A program made the position numbers and the translations under genes. From Planctomycetota bacterium (lineage in GTDB: Bacteria > Planctomycetota > UBA1135 > GCA-002686595): a DNA stretch of 64,000 nt. The notes beneath the pieces were generated by a model, which was not told where the DNA came from, ran no database searches, and worked only from the letters and a program-made list of their open reading frames with translations. Location: assembly GCA_002683825.1 (NCBI GenBank), contig NYUD01000049.1, forward strand, positions 50,260 to 114,259. Reading direction: 5' to 3'. Of the stretch, positions 10,263-19,420 are shown piece after piece; the first letter of the stretch is position 1, and every line of letters begins with the position of its first letter.

Positions 10263-11831
10263 ATGCCTCGCACTAGTTTTCTACTCAAGGCCATTCTTCT
10301 CCTCTTCTCTGGCTCGTTCCTGGCAGGCCCAGCAGAAGCGCAGGTCACAACCCGAAGGATTGCAACCGGATTCTCAAATCCCGTTTGGGCGGGCGCTCCC
10401 GCCGGCGACCCACGTGTCTTCATCGTCCTGAAGAGCGGACGTATTCGAATTCTGCAAAACGGCGTCGTGCAGCTCGGGACCTTCCTGAACATCAACGCAC
10501 AGGTTTCATTGGGAAGTGAGCAAGGCCTGCTCGGGCTGGCGTTCCATCCGGACTACACCAACAACGGGCATTTCTTTGTCAACTACACCAACAGCGGAGG
10601 GACGACGGTCATCGCCCGCTTCACGGTAGACGCGAACAATCCCAACCTGGCCGACCCGGCCAGTGAGGTGATCGTGCTGACGATTCCCCAGCCGTTCTCG
10701 AACCACAACGCGGGCGACCTTCAATTTGGCCCGGACGGTTATCTGTACATCTCTACAGGGGACGGCGGTTCGGGCAACGATCCGGGATGTGTCGCACAGG
10801 ACCTCGGCAGCCTCCTGGGCAAGATGCTCCGCATCGGCGTGGATACGCTTCCCTATTCGATCCCGCCCGATAATCCGTTCATCGGGGTCCCTGGAGCCAT
10901 GCCGGAAATCCTTCACTTCGGCCTCCGTAACCCGTGGCGATTCAGCCTCGACCAACAGACCGGCGACTTGTACATCGGCGACGTCGGGCAGAATTCACGT
11001 GAAGAGATCGACGCTGCCCCGGCTGGCCAGCTCGGGCTGAATTTCGGTTGGAGGGTCATGGAAGCCAACCGCTGCAATTCCCTCGGTTCATGCCCGGCTG
11101 GAACGCCGCCTTGCTTCGACTCCGCCTACACGCCTCCGATCGTCGAGGTGCCCCAGTCCACAGGTGCATTTTCGCTCATCGGCGGGTTCGTCTACCGGGG
11201 CGCGCTGCTTCCCGGCGAGATAGGCAAGTACTTCTTCGCGGATTTCTTCGACGACAAGATTCGCTCGCTCAACTACGACGGACCCAGCGGTGTGGTTTCA
11301 AATCTGCAGGACCGCACGGCCGAACTCACGCCGAGCGTCGGCGCGATTCGTAACATCGCATCCTTCGGAATCGACGGCTTTGGCGAGCTCTTGATCGTAG
11401 ACCACACCGCCAGCGGAAATGGCGAGATCTACAAGATGGTTCCCTCCGGCGCTGCACAGTCAAATGCGGTGGTCAACAACGGCGCAGGCATCAACCCGGT
11501 GTCCTACATGCCCCTGAGTCTACCGATCCTCGGCAACGTGTATCAGTCGAGCATCGACGTCTCGGCCCACCCCGGCGGTGCCACCTTCACGGCCGTGTTC
11601 GGCTTCACCGGGACAAACAGCCTCGTCATTCCGGCGGGCGAGTTGCTCCTGTCCGGTTCCAACGTCTTCGGCTTCTCGCAAGCGAGCTCCGGAGGCCTCG
11701 ACCTCTTCGAGAACTCCGTTCCCGTCAACCTCGCATTGAACGGAGCCACGGTTCACACCCAGGCTTTCTCGATCGGCGCCGGCAACACGGTGGCCTATAA
11801 CGGAGTGTCTCTGACAGTCGGAATGTTCTAG
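10263..11831 (+). CDS. Secreted PQQ-type glucose/sorbosone dehydrogenase
   Basis: A 522-residue exported protein with a signal peptide (residues 1 to about 26, ending AGPAEAQ). Residues 30 to about 400 match the six-bladed glucose/sorbosone dehydrogenase propeller: GLLGLAFHPDY, the catalytic-His region FSNHNAGDLQFGPDGYLY, then STGDGG, GLRNPWRFS and YIGDVGQ. Such enzymes oxidise aldose sugars with PQQ in the periplasm. About 110 residues after the propeller form an additional beta-rich domain ending in SLTVGMF, of a kind common at the C-termini of secreted planctomycete proteins. The substrate is not known. The start at 10263 is chosen because it gives the signal peptide. Confidence 0.85.
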   Translation: MPRTSFLLKAILLLFSGSFLAGPAEAQVTTRRIATGFSNPVWAGAPAGDPRVFIVLKSGRIRILQNGVVQLGTFLNINAQVSLGSEQGLLGLAFHPDYTNNGHFFVNYTNSGGTTVIARFTVDANNPNLADPASEVIVLTIPQPFSNHNAGDLQFGPDGYLYISTGDGGSGNDPGCVAQDLGSLLGKMLRIGVDTLPYSIPPDNPFIGVPGAMPEILHFGLRNPWRFSLDQQTGDLYIGDVGQNSREEIDAAPAGQLGLNFGWRVMEANRCNSLGSCPAGTPPCFDSAYTPPIVEVPQSTGAFSLIGGFVYRGALLPGEIGKYFFADFFDDKIRSLNYDGPSGVVSNLQDRTAELTPSVGAIRNIASFGIDGFGELLIVDHTASGNGEIYKMVPSGAAQSNAVVNNGAGINPVSYMPLSLPILGNVYQSSIDVSAHPGGATFTAVFGFTGTNSLVIPAGELLLSGSNVFGFSQASSGGLDLFENSVPVNLALNGATVHTQAFSIGAGNTVAYNGVSLTVGMF

Positions 11832-11886
11832 CCGGACGTCTGCGCGGCCCCCGGGAGGCAAGTCCCAACATGTCCTGTCAGTATGA

Positions 11887-11901
11887 GGCGAGGGCCTCGC
11901 C
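11887..11901. terminator. Candidate hairpin between convergent genes
   Basis: GGCGAG, a three-base loop and CTCGCC form a perfect six-pair GC stem in the 75-base gap between the convergent sugar dehydrogenase and PilO-like genes. There is no T-run on either side, so an intrinsic terminator is only a suggestion from position and base pairing. Confidence 0.35.
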
Positions 11902-11906
11902 CGGGG

Positions 11907-12449
11907 CTAATCGTCCTTGGTGCGCGAGGTTAGCTCAATGTCGTAGGTCCACTCGTCGTTGCCGAATTCGCCGGGACGCACCTTGTCATGGGGCTTGAGG
12001 ACGATCGAGGTCACCTTGACGTGGCTGCCTTGCTCCTCGAGGCGGTACAGGAAGTTCCCGATCTGGTCGCGGTGGAACTTCTGCTCCTTCTTGTGGACGG
12101 GTTGGATCGTGTAGATGTGATCCTCGACCCCTTTGCCGGGTTTCTTCTTGTTGCTGAGTTTGACCTGTCCCAGTTGCACGACCCGTTGGTCGGCGATAGC
12201 ACGTATGAAATCTTCGGCGGTTTCTTCTTCCTTGAACTTGTCGTCGCGCGAGAGCGCCTGCAGGCGTTCCAGCTCCACCGCATCCTGCTGAATTTCCTTG
12301 ATTACCTTCTTCACCAAGACGAGCTCGTCCTTGACCTGCTCGAGGCGCTCCATCCGCACAAAGACGAAGTAGCCTAGAACCGCAGACGCCATCAAGCAGC
12401 CGAAGATGATGAATCGGGGTAGGGTCATGTTACGGAAAGGATTCTTCAC
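11907..12449 (-). CDS. PilO-like assembly protein
   Basis: A 180-residue protein with one N-terminal membrane helix (about residues 12-30), a coiled coil (about 31-70, RMERLEQVKDELVLVKKVIKE) and a C-terminal alpha/beta region. This is the architecture of PilO/GspM-type proteins, which bind PilN in the inner-membrane platform of type IV pili and type II secretion systems. The start overlaps the end of the fused PilM/PilN-like gene by four bases, which strengthens the assignment because pilM-pilN-pilO is the standard order. Similarity is structural rather than motif-based, so the name is an inference. No secretin, ATPase or pilin gene is close by. Confidence 0.6.
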   Translation of the reverse strand: MKNPFRNMTLPRFIIFGCLMASAVLGYFVFVRMERLEQVKDELVLVKKVIKEIQQDAVELERLQALSRDDKFKEEETAEDFIRAIADQRVVQLGQVKLSNKKKPGKGVEDHIYTIQPVHKKEQKFHRDQIGNFLYRLEEQGSHVKVTSIVLKPHDKVRPGEFGNDEWTYDIELTSRTKDD

Positions 12450-14206
12450 GCTTGCTCCTCCTTCGCTGCTTCCGACAGATCGACCTGGATCGTGATCTTG
12501 TCGGCGGCGATGCCCTTGTTGTCATCGTGAGGAATGGTGCCCTTGCTTCCGTAATCGCGACACCAGTCCTCCGCCTTCATGGCTCGCTGCACCGAGCTGT
12601 AGTCGCGTGTCGCGTTTACGGTGCTGTCCGAGAAGAAGTCCATTGCCAATGTGATCTCGACATAGTCGCCCCTTTGTCCGCTTCCCGATCGGGACTGAGC
12701 TTTGTAGTCGCGAATCCCAAAACGTAGCTCGGAGGTCTCCTCGAGCTCTCTCAGGACCCCCATGACCAGGCACGTCGCTTCCAGGGCCGATTGAGGTTGG
12801 TCGATATCACTGACTTGCCCCAGGTCCTTTTTCAGGGCGAAGATCTCGTTCTTGATGCGGCGTGAAATCTCCTTGATCTCCTCGAATTTCGTCCTCACTT
12901 CGTCTTCCCCGGCCTGAGCTTTTTCCGCATATGCGGCAAGACTCTCGGGTGGCAACGTCAGACGAGTCGGAACGACCTTGTTCGCGTTCGGGAAAATCCA
13001 GCTGTTCGAAGCGGTCAACCAGATCTGCATGTCCCCCGGGTCGTCCAGCGGCCCCTCGTCCCGCCACTTGATTTGCTGGTTTGTCACGATCAGCTGAACG
13101 GTCAGGAGCGTAAAAAGAAACAGCGAGAAGACCGCCAGGGGCAACTCCAGTCGTTCGAACTTGCCGGTGTAGCGAAGTTCCTCGCGTCGCAAGCTCGGCG
13201 AGAGAATGCCGGCCCCCATGGCGTGAAGAGCAGCCCCGTAGGCCACGACGAGTTCGGCAGGCTGTTCCAGTTCACCCTCTGTGAGGACCTCGAGCGGACT
13301 GATCGGCGTACCGAAAAGTTCGTCGCGCACGAGGTCGGGTAGTTCGTGCCCACAGATGTAGATCGCTTCAATGTCGTTGGTGGTTTGCGCGCCGGAAACC
13401 GTGCGGCCCAATTCGCGACGGATCCGTTGAGCCGTTTGCCTGAGACGAAGCTCGACCTCCAGATCGCCTCCCTGGTCAGGTACTGAGGCTTTCTGATCCT
13501 CAACATCCGCTTCTTCCTCCGCTTCTTCCTCCTCTTCTTCCTCCTCTTCGGCCAGAGCGTTGCGCGCGCCAAGTGGGTTAGAACCGGGATTGGCACCGGC
13601 ACGAATCGCTCGGACCGAACTCAGCTTTCCCCCATCGGCCACCACAACGGTGGTCGAAGCGGCACCGACATGAACGAGAATCTGTGCAGCATCTTCGGCC
13701 AAGCAACCGGATTCGTACGCCGCATCGAAAAGAGCCGTTCCGCTCAGTTCGGCTTCGCCCGCTTCAAGACCGCCGGCCTCACAGGCAGCGAGTTGCATCT
13801 CCACGCGGTCCTTTGGCAGCGCGGTAACAAGCAGGTTCGATTTGATGCCCGGGCTCGAACTCAGAACGATAAAGTCGACCAACACGTCATCGATATCCCA
13901 CTGCGGCAGGTCGCTTTCGATCTCGAACTTGATGACCTCTTCGATCTTGGCCTTGTCGTCAAAGGGCAGCGTCAACGTTCGAAACGCTGCCAGACCGGAG
14001 TCGACCGCAAGCTGCACCTCGGTGGGGTTGAGCTTGTGCTCTTTGACGGCCCCACGAAGCGCACCGGCGACTGACGAGATCGGATCCTCGTCCGGACCGA
14101 TTATGCCCGAAACGGCCGCGCTCACCTTGTGCTTTCGAACGCCGCCTTCGATGGCCACCAGGTGGTAGCGTCTCCCATCGATATGGATGCCGCAGGTAGT
14201 CACCAT
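12446..14206 (-). CDS. Fused PilM/PilN-like (GspL-type) protein
   Basis: A 586-residue protein. The first 340 residues form an actin-like ATPase fold of the PilM/GspL kind (opening with GIHIDGRRYHLVAIEG, with VHVGAASTTVVVADGG near residue 180). A membrane helix follows at about 352-374, then a PilN-like periplasmic region with coiled coil and beta strands. Fusing cytoplasmic PilM to membrane PilN gives the same layout as GspL of type II secretion. An acidic run of about 18 residues, almost all Glu, interrupts the actin-like domain at about 218-235. The gene overlaps the PilO-like gene and lies three bases after a small periplasmic protein. It is most likely a secretion or pilus assembly scaffold. 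Confidence 0.65.
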   Translation of the reverse strand: MVTTCGIHIDGRRYHLVAIEGGVRKHKVSAAVSGIIGPDEDPISSVAGALRGAVKEHKLNPTEVQLAVDSGLAAFRTLTLPFDDKAKIEEVIKFEIESDLPQWDIDDVLVDFIVLSSSPGIKSNLLVTALPKDRVEMQLAACEAGGLEAGEAELSGTALFDAAYESGCLAEDAAQILVHVGAASTTVVVADGGKLSSVRAIRAGANPGSNPLGARNALAEEEEEEEEEAEEEADVEDQKASVPDQGGDLEVELRLRQTAQRIRRELGRTVSGAQTTNDIEAIYICGHELPDLVRDELFGTPISPLEVLTEGELEQPAELVVAYGAALHAMGAGILSPSLRREELRYTGKFERLELPLAVFSLFLFTLLTVQLIVTNQQIKWRDEGPLDDPGDMQIWLTASNSWIFPNANKVVPTRLTLPPESLAAYAEKAQAGEDEVRTKFEEIKEISRRIKNEIFALKKDLGQVSDIDQPQSALEATCLVMGVLRELEETSELRFGIRDYKAQSRSGSGQRGDYVEITLAMDFFSDSTVNATRDYSSVQRAMKAEDWCRDYGSKGTIPHDDNKGIAADKITIQVDLSEAAKEEQA

Positions 14207-14209
14207 GAT

Positions 14210-14584
14210 TCAGTTAGGGGAGGTTTCGACGGGAAAGCCCAGGGAACAGCGATTGAATTCTTCCCGGCGATTTTCGGGGATAACCCAATCACCGATCAAG
14301 TCGTGCCTCTTCTTGCCTTCATTGACAAGCCGGTCTTCAAGCCTGTGGATGTTGTGTTCTTTCAAACGCTCGATCTCTTCTTTGAAGCCTTCAAGGATGT
14401 AGCGCAGGTGGCGTTGCCGGTCTTCGTCGAGATCGAAGTAGTCGACCATGCGTTTTTCGTATTGCGCGAAGGGGCCGAGTTCCTCCTGCGGGAAACGACC
14501 GGCAGCAAAAACAACTCCGCCGGCCAGGCCGGCGAAGAAGCAGGTGATCGAGAGGATTATGATCCAGGTTCGTTCCGAGCTCAT
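14210..14584 (-). CDS. Small membrane-anchored periplasmic protein
   Basis: A 124-residue protein with an N-terminal helix (about residues 8-28) and a helical, charged remainder (YFDLDEDRQRHLRYILEGFKEEIERLKEH). The pattern of short amphipathic helices resembles the CpxP/Spy and heavy-metal-sensor type of periplasmic protein that often sits next to ECF sigma factors, but no diagnostic LTxxQ motif is present. It lies 14 bases after the anti-sigma gene and three bases before the fused PilM/PilN-like gene, so it belongs to the same transcript. Function is inferred only from position. Confidence 0.65.
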   Translation of the reverse strand: MSSERTWIIILSITCFFAGLAGGVVFAAGRFPQEELGPFAQYEKRMVDYFDLDEDRQRHLRYILEGFKEEIERLKEHNIHRLEDRLVNEGKKRHDLIGDWVIPENRREEFNRCSLGFPVETSPN

Positions 14585-14598
14585 GGCTTGGAGAGCGG

Positions 14599-15174
14599 TT
14601 ATTCGCTGTCGGGTTTCGGATCCTCTGGGTCCGCCTGGGGATCATCGACCTCGATCAAGGGGGGCAGCTCCGTGGGCACAACGTAGGCCGGCGGGGGGCC
14701 TTCGTCGATCGCCCAGCGATCGCCGGCGGACCGGTCCTCCCAGGGCGGAGAGTAGTCCTCGGCACTCATCGTCCCGCTGGTCGGGATCGCTTGGCGCTGA
14801 ATCACTACCGAGAACACAAACAGAGCCGCTGCCGCAACGGCGGTGATCGTCAAAAGGAAAGGAAGCAGCGGGCGGCGGGGCTCGGGAATGAGCAGTCCGG
14901 GATCTCCGGCGAACGCCCGTCGGGCGACGCGGGAAGCGAACCCTTCCGGAGCAAGAATCCCACTCTCACCGGGGGCTCCATCGAACCAACGTCGAAGAAC
15001 ACGCCCGTCCTTGGCCAGCTCGCGGCAGGCGGGACAATCGAGGAAATGCTCGCGCAGCGGTGCCGCTTGGGCTTCGGTAAGCTCGCTGTCCATATAACTC
15101 TGGACGAGTGAGCTGGCGTTGTCGCAGTGGATCTTCAAATTTGAAGGAGGTTGCGGGTCTTGATTCATCGTCAT
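14599..15174 (-). CDS. Zinc-finger (ZAS) anti-sigma factor
   Basis: A 191-residue membrane protein that should hold the neighbouring ECF sigma factor inactive. The cytoplasmic N-terminus has the zinc-binding anti-sigma signature: Cys17, His43, Cys47 and Cys50 in HFLDCPAC. A membrane helix follows at about 105-125, then a 65-residue extracytoplasmic tail very rich in Pro, Asp and Glu, with no recognisable sensor domain. It starts 15 bases after the sigma gene, the usual arrangement. What signal the tail senses is unknown; the next gene, a small periplasmic protein, is a candidate partner. Confidence 0.9.
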   Translation of the reverse strand: MTMNQDPQPPSNLKIHCDNASSLVQSYMDSELTEAQAAPLREHFLDCPACRELAKDGRVLRRWFDGAPGESGILAPEGFASRVARRAFAGDPGLLIPEPRRPLLPFLLTITAVAAAALFVFSVVIQRQAIPTSGTMSAEDYSPPWEDRSAGDRWAIDEGPPPAYVVPTELPPLIEVDDPQADPEDPKPDSE

Positions 15175-15189
15175 CTTGGCTCTCCTCTC

Positions 15190-15813
15190 CTATTCTGTTT
15201 GTCCATATTCGGGGTAGAGCCTCAAGAGCGCGTCCTTGAAGCGCGCTCGGGCACGAAAAAGGCGCGACTCGACGGTGCCGATCGAGATGGACAGAACCTC
15301 GGCCATCTCCTGATAGGAAAGATCTTCAAACTCTCGCAGGACGAGAACGGTCCGGAAGATCTCCGGCAACTCAGCGAGAACGTGCTGGGTGATCTGGGCG
15401 ATTTCCTCGCGCTGGAGATTGGCATCGGGCGCGGCCAGATGCCCGGCCCCGCTTGCATTCGGGCCGTCCGCGGTGCTCCCCAGCATCTCGGGATCCTCCA
15501 CAGACTGGACTGGATTGCGACCGGAGCGTTTGAGGAAATCGAGGGCGGTGTTGACCGTGATGCGGTAAATCCAGGTCGAAAACGAGCTCTGGTGCTGAAA
15601 GCTCTCCAGCTTGCGGTACGCCTTGATGAAGGTGTCCTGAACGATGTCCTCGATCTCGACCGCGCTCTTGGTGTAGTGGCGCACAAGACCGAAGAGCCGA
15701 TCCTGATAGCGCTCGATCAGGAGCTGGAAGGACAGTTGATTACCCTGGAGGGTCTCGGTGACCAGTAGCCTGTCCTCGCGGGCGGGTTGCATGTGAAGAA
15801 TCCCCATGGGCAC
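15190..15813 (-). CDS. ECF-family RNA polymerase sigma factor
   Basis: A 207-residue group IV sigma factor. Region 2 spans about residues 28-95 (DRLFGLVRHYTKS, EDIVQDTFIKAYRKLESF, FSTWIYRITVNTALDFLKR). Region 4 spans about 143-197 (LPEIFRTVLVLREFEDLSYQEMAEVLSI and GTVESRLFRARARFKDAL). Two more ATG codons lie within the first eight residues, so the exact start is uncertain by a few codons. It begins 25 bases after ribBA on the same strand and leads directly into its anti-sigma gene. ECF factors usually transcribe their own operon, which here would put PilM/N- and PilO-like genes under its control. Confidence 0.93.
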   Translation of the reverse strand: MPMGILHMQPAREDRLLVTETLQGNQLSFQLLIERYQDRLFGLVRHYTKSAVEIEDIVQDTFIKAYRKLESFQHQSSFSTWIYRITVNTALDFLKRSGRNPVQSVEDPEMLGSTADGPNASGAGHLAAPDANLQREEIAQITQHVLAELPEIFRTVLVLREFEDLSYQEMAEVLSISIGTVESRLFRARARFKDALLRLYPEYGQTE

Positions 15814-15838
15814 CCTCTGGGACGCCCTGCGCCGCTAT

Positions 15839-17137
15839 CTATTCCCCAGGTTCTTGGCGAGAAAGCGGGTCCAAAAAATGTTCCAGGGGACGCGGCAGGT
15901 GCCCCTTTTCGCCGAACACATGGCCCATTTTCGTCTTCTTGGTTTCGAGATAGCGCTGATTGTTCGGGTTTGGTTCGGTCTGCAGGGGTATCTGATCCAG
16001 CAACTCCAACCCATAGCCCCTCAGGCCGTGGATCTTCTTGGGGTTGTTGGTCAGGATCCGCATCCGTCGTACGCCGAGGTAGTGGAGGATCTGAGCGCCG
16101 ATTCCATATTCTCGCAGGTCCGCAGGCAACCCGAGGGCCTGGTTCGCCTCGACCGTATCCAGCCCTGCGTCCTGCAGGCGATAGGCCTTGAGCTTGTTGG
16201 CCAAACCGATCCCACGGCCCTCCTGGCGAAGATAGAGCAGAACCGCCTGGTCGGCCTGGGCGAGCAGACCGAGCGCCAGGTGCAGCTGGGGCTCGCAATC
16301 GCAACGCTCCGACCCGAACACATCCCCCGTCAAGCACTCTGAGTGGACTCGGCAATCGACCGGGCCTTCGACCGCGTCGCGCGGCCCGTCCAGACCGGGC
16401 CCGGGCATCCCGCGGGTGAGCGCAACATGTTCGGCTCCATCGATCTTCGAGCGGAACACATGGGCGACGAAAGCGCCGTGCCGGGTAGGCATCGGCACGT
16501 CGGACACTATCAGCTCGATCAGGCGCTCGTGCCGTCGCCGATAGGCGATCAGATCTGCGATGGTCGCGACCTTCAGGCCATGCTTCTCCGCGAACACCTC
16601 CAGCTGGTCCATGCGCGCCATGGTTCCGTCGTCGTTCATGATCTCGCAGATGACACCGCTCTGGGTCTCGGCGCCGGCAAGCCGCGCCAGGTCGACCGTG
16701 CCCTCCGTCTGCCCCCCGCGGACCAGAACCCCCCCTTCCTTGGCGCGCAGCGGGAAGATGTGACCCGGAGTCACAATATCCTCGGGTCCCGACCTGGGGT
16801 CGCTCGCAACCCGAATCGTATGGGCCCGATCGGCGGCGCTGATCCCGGTGGTCACCCCTTTTCGCGCTTCTATCGAAACCGTGAAGGCCGTCCCCATGCG
16901 CGAGGTGTTTTCTTCGGTTTGAGGCTTCAAGCCGAGCCGGTCGCACATCTCCCCCGCCATGGGCATGCAGATGAGCCCTCGACCCTCCCTCGCCATGAAA
17001 TTGATGGCCTCCGGCGTAACCTTCTCGGCCAGCATGGTGAGGTCGCCTTCGTTCTCGCGTCCGGGATCATCCACGAGGATGACCATCCGACCGGCTTTCA
17101 GATCTTCGAGAACTTCGCGGATGGGTGCGAGGGTCAT
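15839..17137 (-). CDS. ribBA: Bifunctional DHBP synthase / GTP cyclohydrolase II
   Basis: A 432-residue two-domain enzyme of riboflavin synthesis. The N-terminal domain (about 1-200) is 3,4-dihydroxy-2-butanone-4-phosphate synthase, with [12 protein letters not shown] and the TPGHIFPL loop. The C-terminal domain (about 205-400) is GTP cyclohydrolase II, with the zinc ligands in [17 protein letters not shown] and the [11 protein letters not shown] motif. The ATG at 17137 matches family N-termini; the open frame extends further upstream without similarity. About 25 residues after the last conserved block (TKKTKMGH) are normal for the family. No FMN riboswitch was recognised upstream. It may share a transcript with the sigma factor gene 25 bases downstream. 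Confidence 0.95.
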   Translation of the reverse strand: MTLAPIREVLEDLKAGRMVILVDDPGRENEGDLTMLAEKVTPEAINFMAREGRGLICMPMAGEMCDRLGLKPQTEENTSRMGTAFTVSIEARKGVTTGISAADRAHTIRVASDPRSGPEDIVTPGHIFPLRAKEGGVLVRGGQTEGTVDLARLAGAETQSGVICEIMNDDGTMARMDQLEVFAEKHGLKVATIADLIAYRRRHERLIELIVSDVPMPTRHGAFVAHVFRSKIDGAEHVALTRGMPGPGLDGPRDAVEGPVDCRVHSECLTGDVFGSERCDCEPQLHLALGLLAQADQAVLLYLRQEGRGIGLANKLKAYRLQDAGLDTVEANQALGLPADLREYGIGAQILHYLGVRRMRILTNNPKKIHGLRGYGLELLDQIPLQTEPNPNNQRYLETKKTKMGHVFGEKGHLPRPLEHFLDPLSRQEPGE

Positions 17138-17308
17138 GGGAGTGTGAGGAGCGTGGAAGCGATGGGTCGGCACCGCAAAACAGGCCTTCCTGGGCCCGAA
17201 AACCGAGATGAGCCAGTGCACATCATGGTGACACAGCTGAAAACCCTCAAGGCTCCCCTGGGATTGTGGCCTATGCTCCCGGATCCGGAGGATCCTCCAC
17301 CGAAGAAA

Positions 17309-19420
17309 ATGCAAAAGAGATACCTCGTACCCCTCTGGTTGACCGCCGCCATGGGCTGTATCAGCCCGACCCCACCTCCGGTCGAGTCCTCCGAACCGGT
17401 CGTTGCGAGCCCCCGGGGAGCTCCGATCGCTATCGAACACTCACCGGCCCTCGATGAGCTACGACAGCTGGAGGATGGCCGCTGGGATGGGGGTGGACGG
17501 CTTTACGAGCTGGCTCGGTCGGACGATGAGCAGGTGCGAGCGAAAGCGATCCGCGCCCTGGGAAGGCTCCCTTACCCGCGCTTCGGTCGGGCCACGACCC
17601 GTGCCTTGTGCCGCGCTCTTGCGGATGAGAGCCGGCTCGTGCGCCACAACGCGGCCTTCGCGCTGGGACTGCGGGGCGATCCGGAATGTGTGGATGAGCT
17701 GCGCGCGCGATTGACCACAGAGGACCCGGTGCAGCGGGCGTTCCTCATCGAGGCTGCAGGACGGTTCGACGATCCGAAACTGCAGAATGAAGTCCTTGCC
17801 GCGCTCGAAGATCCGGACCCCATGGTTCAGCACAAAGCGGCGACGGCCACCGCCCTGTGGGATCCAAAGGCCCCCAATGCAGAGCGCGTGAACCGCGATT
17901 TGATCGAGGTCCTGACCCCGTTTTCAGAGCGACGACACCAGCGCACCAAGAACGCCGTCGAAGCCGAATTCGTGTGGCGCCTCCTTTATGCCCTGTCACG
18001 GCGCGGGGCAGAGCTGGGGCGCGTTTCTTTCCTGAAGTACGCAAACTCGCGCAATACGCTCGAGCAACTCTTCTCCCTACGAGGCCTGGCCCAGCTGCCC
18101 CCGGATGAAGCGAGCGTCGAAGCGGTTATCGAGGCATTGGGCTCCACCGACGATTGGCGTTGCGCGTATGAGGCAACGGTTGCGCTGCAGCACTTTGGAG
18201 ACCCGCGGGCCATCCCAGCGCTGAAGCGCGCCGTCGAAGACGCATCTGCGCACGTGCGAGCCGGTACGGTCGAGGCCCTTGCCGCCTTTCCGAATGACCG
18301 CGAAAAGACCCTGCCCCTCTTGCAAAGGGGGTCGTTAGATCTTTCGGCTGCGGTGCGTAGTGCGGCCCTGCGCGCGCGTGTGCGCCTGCACGCAGTCGAC
18401 GACGCGCTCGAAATCCTGGCGAAGCGCTCCCGGGACGAGGACCCAATCGTTCGTCTGGCCGTCACCCAGATGGCGGAGGAGATCGTCACGGAATCGGAGT
18501 CGGTCCTATCCTTGCTGAATCAGCTCACAGGCGATCCCAGTCTTTTGGTCGCCACACGCGCGGTCGAAGCCCTCGGCTCTCACCTGGCGGCTGACGTGCA
18601 CACCAGCCCGTACGTCCGCGCCAGCCTGTACGCCTTCCTCAAAGACGAAGACAACGGCAAGCGCCTCGCGGCCGTGATGGGCCTCCGGCGCCAGCCCGCC
18701 CCTTCGGATATCGAACCACTGATCCAGGCCTTCGAGGGTTCGCAGGGTGACATATCCAATGAAGTCGCCTTCAATGTGCTCCAAAACCTCGGAGCGATTG
18801 GCGGAGACAGCGTGGAGCGTTTCCTGCTCTCCAAGATCGACGATCCCCGCCCATACGTTGCCCAGGTGGCACGCGAAGTCCTACACGACGCTTTCGCCCG
18901 TGAAATTCCTGGGCCTACGCATCTACCGCCCGTTTCGGACGAACCGGTTCCTGTGGCCGGAAGAGACTACCCGGTTCTTGCCGTTAACCCGATCGTCGAG
19001 ATCAACACGAGTCGAGGGAAGATGACCTTCGAGCTGTTCCCGATGGAGACCCCACAGCACGTTCATAACTTCCTCAAGCTCGTCGAGGAAGGACAATACC
19101 ACGGGACAACGTTTCATCGTGTCGTACCTGACTTCGTCGTACAGGGAGGTGATAGACGAGGGGACGGGAACGGAGCGATGCCGTGGCGCGGGGAGGGACT
19201 TCGACATGAATTTACGCCGCGCCCCTACGAGCGCGGTGCGCTCGGAATGCCTCGCAACGCCGATCCCGATTCGGGAGGCAGCCAATTCTTCATCACGCAC
19301 CGCCCGACCCCCCACCTGGATGGGCGCTACACGATCTTCGGAATGCTGCGTGGCGGGGGCGAAGTGCTCGATCGCATCGAAGTTGGGGATCGCATTCTCG
19401 AGATCCGCATCCTTCCCTAG
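17309..19420 (+). CDS. HEAT-repeat lipoprotein with C-terminal cyclophilin domain
   Basis: A 703-residue predicted lipoprotein: signal peptide with TAAMGC lipobox (Cys17), then about 500 residues of HEAT/PBS-type helical repeats (for example VRAKAIRALGRLPYP, VRHNAAFALGLRGDPE, YVAQVAREVLHDAF). A cyclophilin-type peptidyl-prolyl isomerase domain occupies about 560-703. Cyclophilin signatures present are FHRVVPDFVVQGGD (with the catalytic Arg) and GGSQFFITHRPTPHLDG. It should help proline isomerisation of exported proteins, with the helical repeats as a binding platform; that division of labour is inferred. It is divergent from ribBA across a 171-base promoter region. The start at 17309 is chosen because it directly gives the lipoprotein signal. 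Confidence 0.88.
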   Translation: MQKRYLVPLWLTAAMGCISPTPPPVESSEPVVASPRGAPIAIEHSPALDELRQLEDGRWDGGGRLYELARSDDEQVRAKAIRALGRLPYPRFGRATTRALCRALADESRLVRHNAAFALGLRGDPECVDELRARLTTEDPVQRAFLIEAAGRFDDPKLQNEVLAALEDPDPMVQHKAATATALWDPKAPNAERVNRDLIEVLTPFSERRHQRTKNAVEAEFVWRLLYALSRRGAELGRVSFLKYANSRNTLEQLFSLRGLAQLPPDEASVEAVIEALGSTDDWRCAYEATVALQHFGDPRAIPALKRAVEDASAHVRAGTVEALAAFPNDREKTLPLLQRGSLDLSAAVRSAALRARVRLHAVDDALEILAKRSRDEDPIVRLAVTQMAEEIVTESESVLSLLNQLTGDPSLLVATRAVEALGSHLAADVHTSPYVRASLYAFLKDEDNGKRLAAVMGLRRQPAPSDIEPLIQAFEGSQGDISNEVAFNVLQNLGAIGGDSVERFLLSKIDDPRPYVAQVAREVLHDAFAREIPGPTHLPPVSDEPVPVAGRDYPVLAVNPIVEINTSRGKMTFELFPMETPQHVHNFLKLVEEGQYHGTTFHRVVPDFVVQGGDRRGDGNGAMPWRGEGLRHEFTPRPYERGALGMPRNADPDSGGSQFFITHRPTPHLDGRYTIFGMLRGGGEVLDRIEVGDRILEIRILP

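Noticed and set aside
16343..17308. Long plus-strand extension of the HEAT-cyclophilin gene
   Set aside because: It is antisense to ribBA, and a lipoprotein signal begins at 17309.
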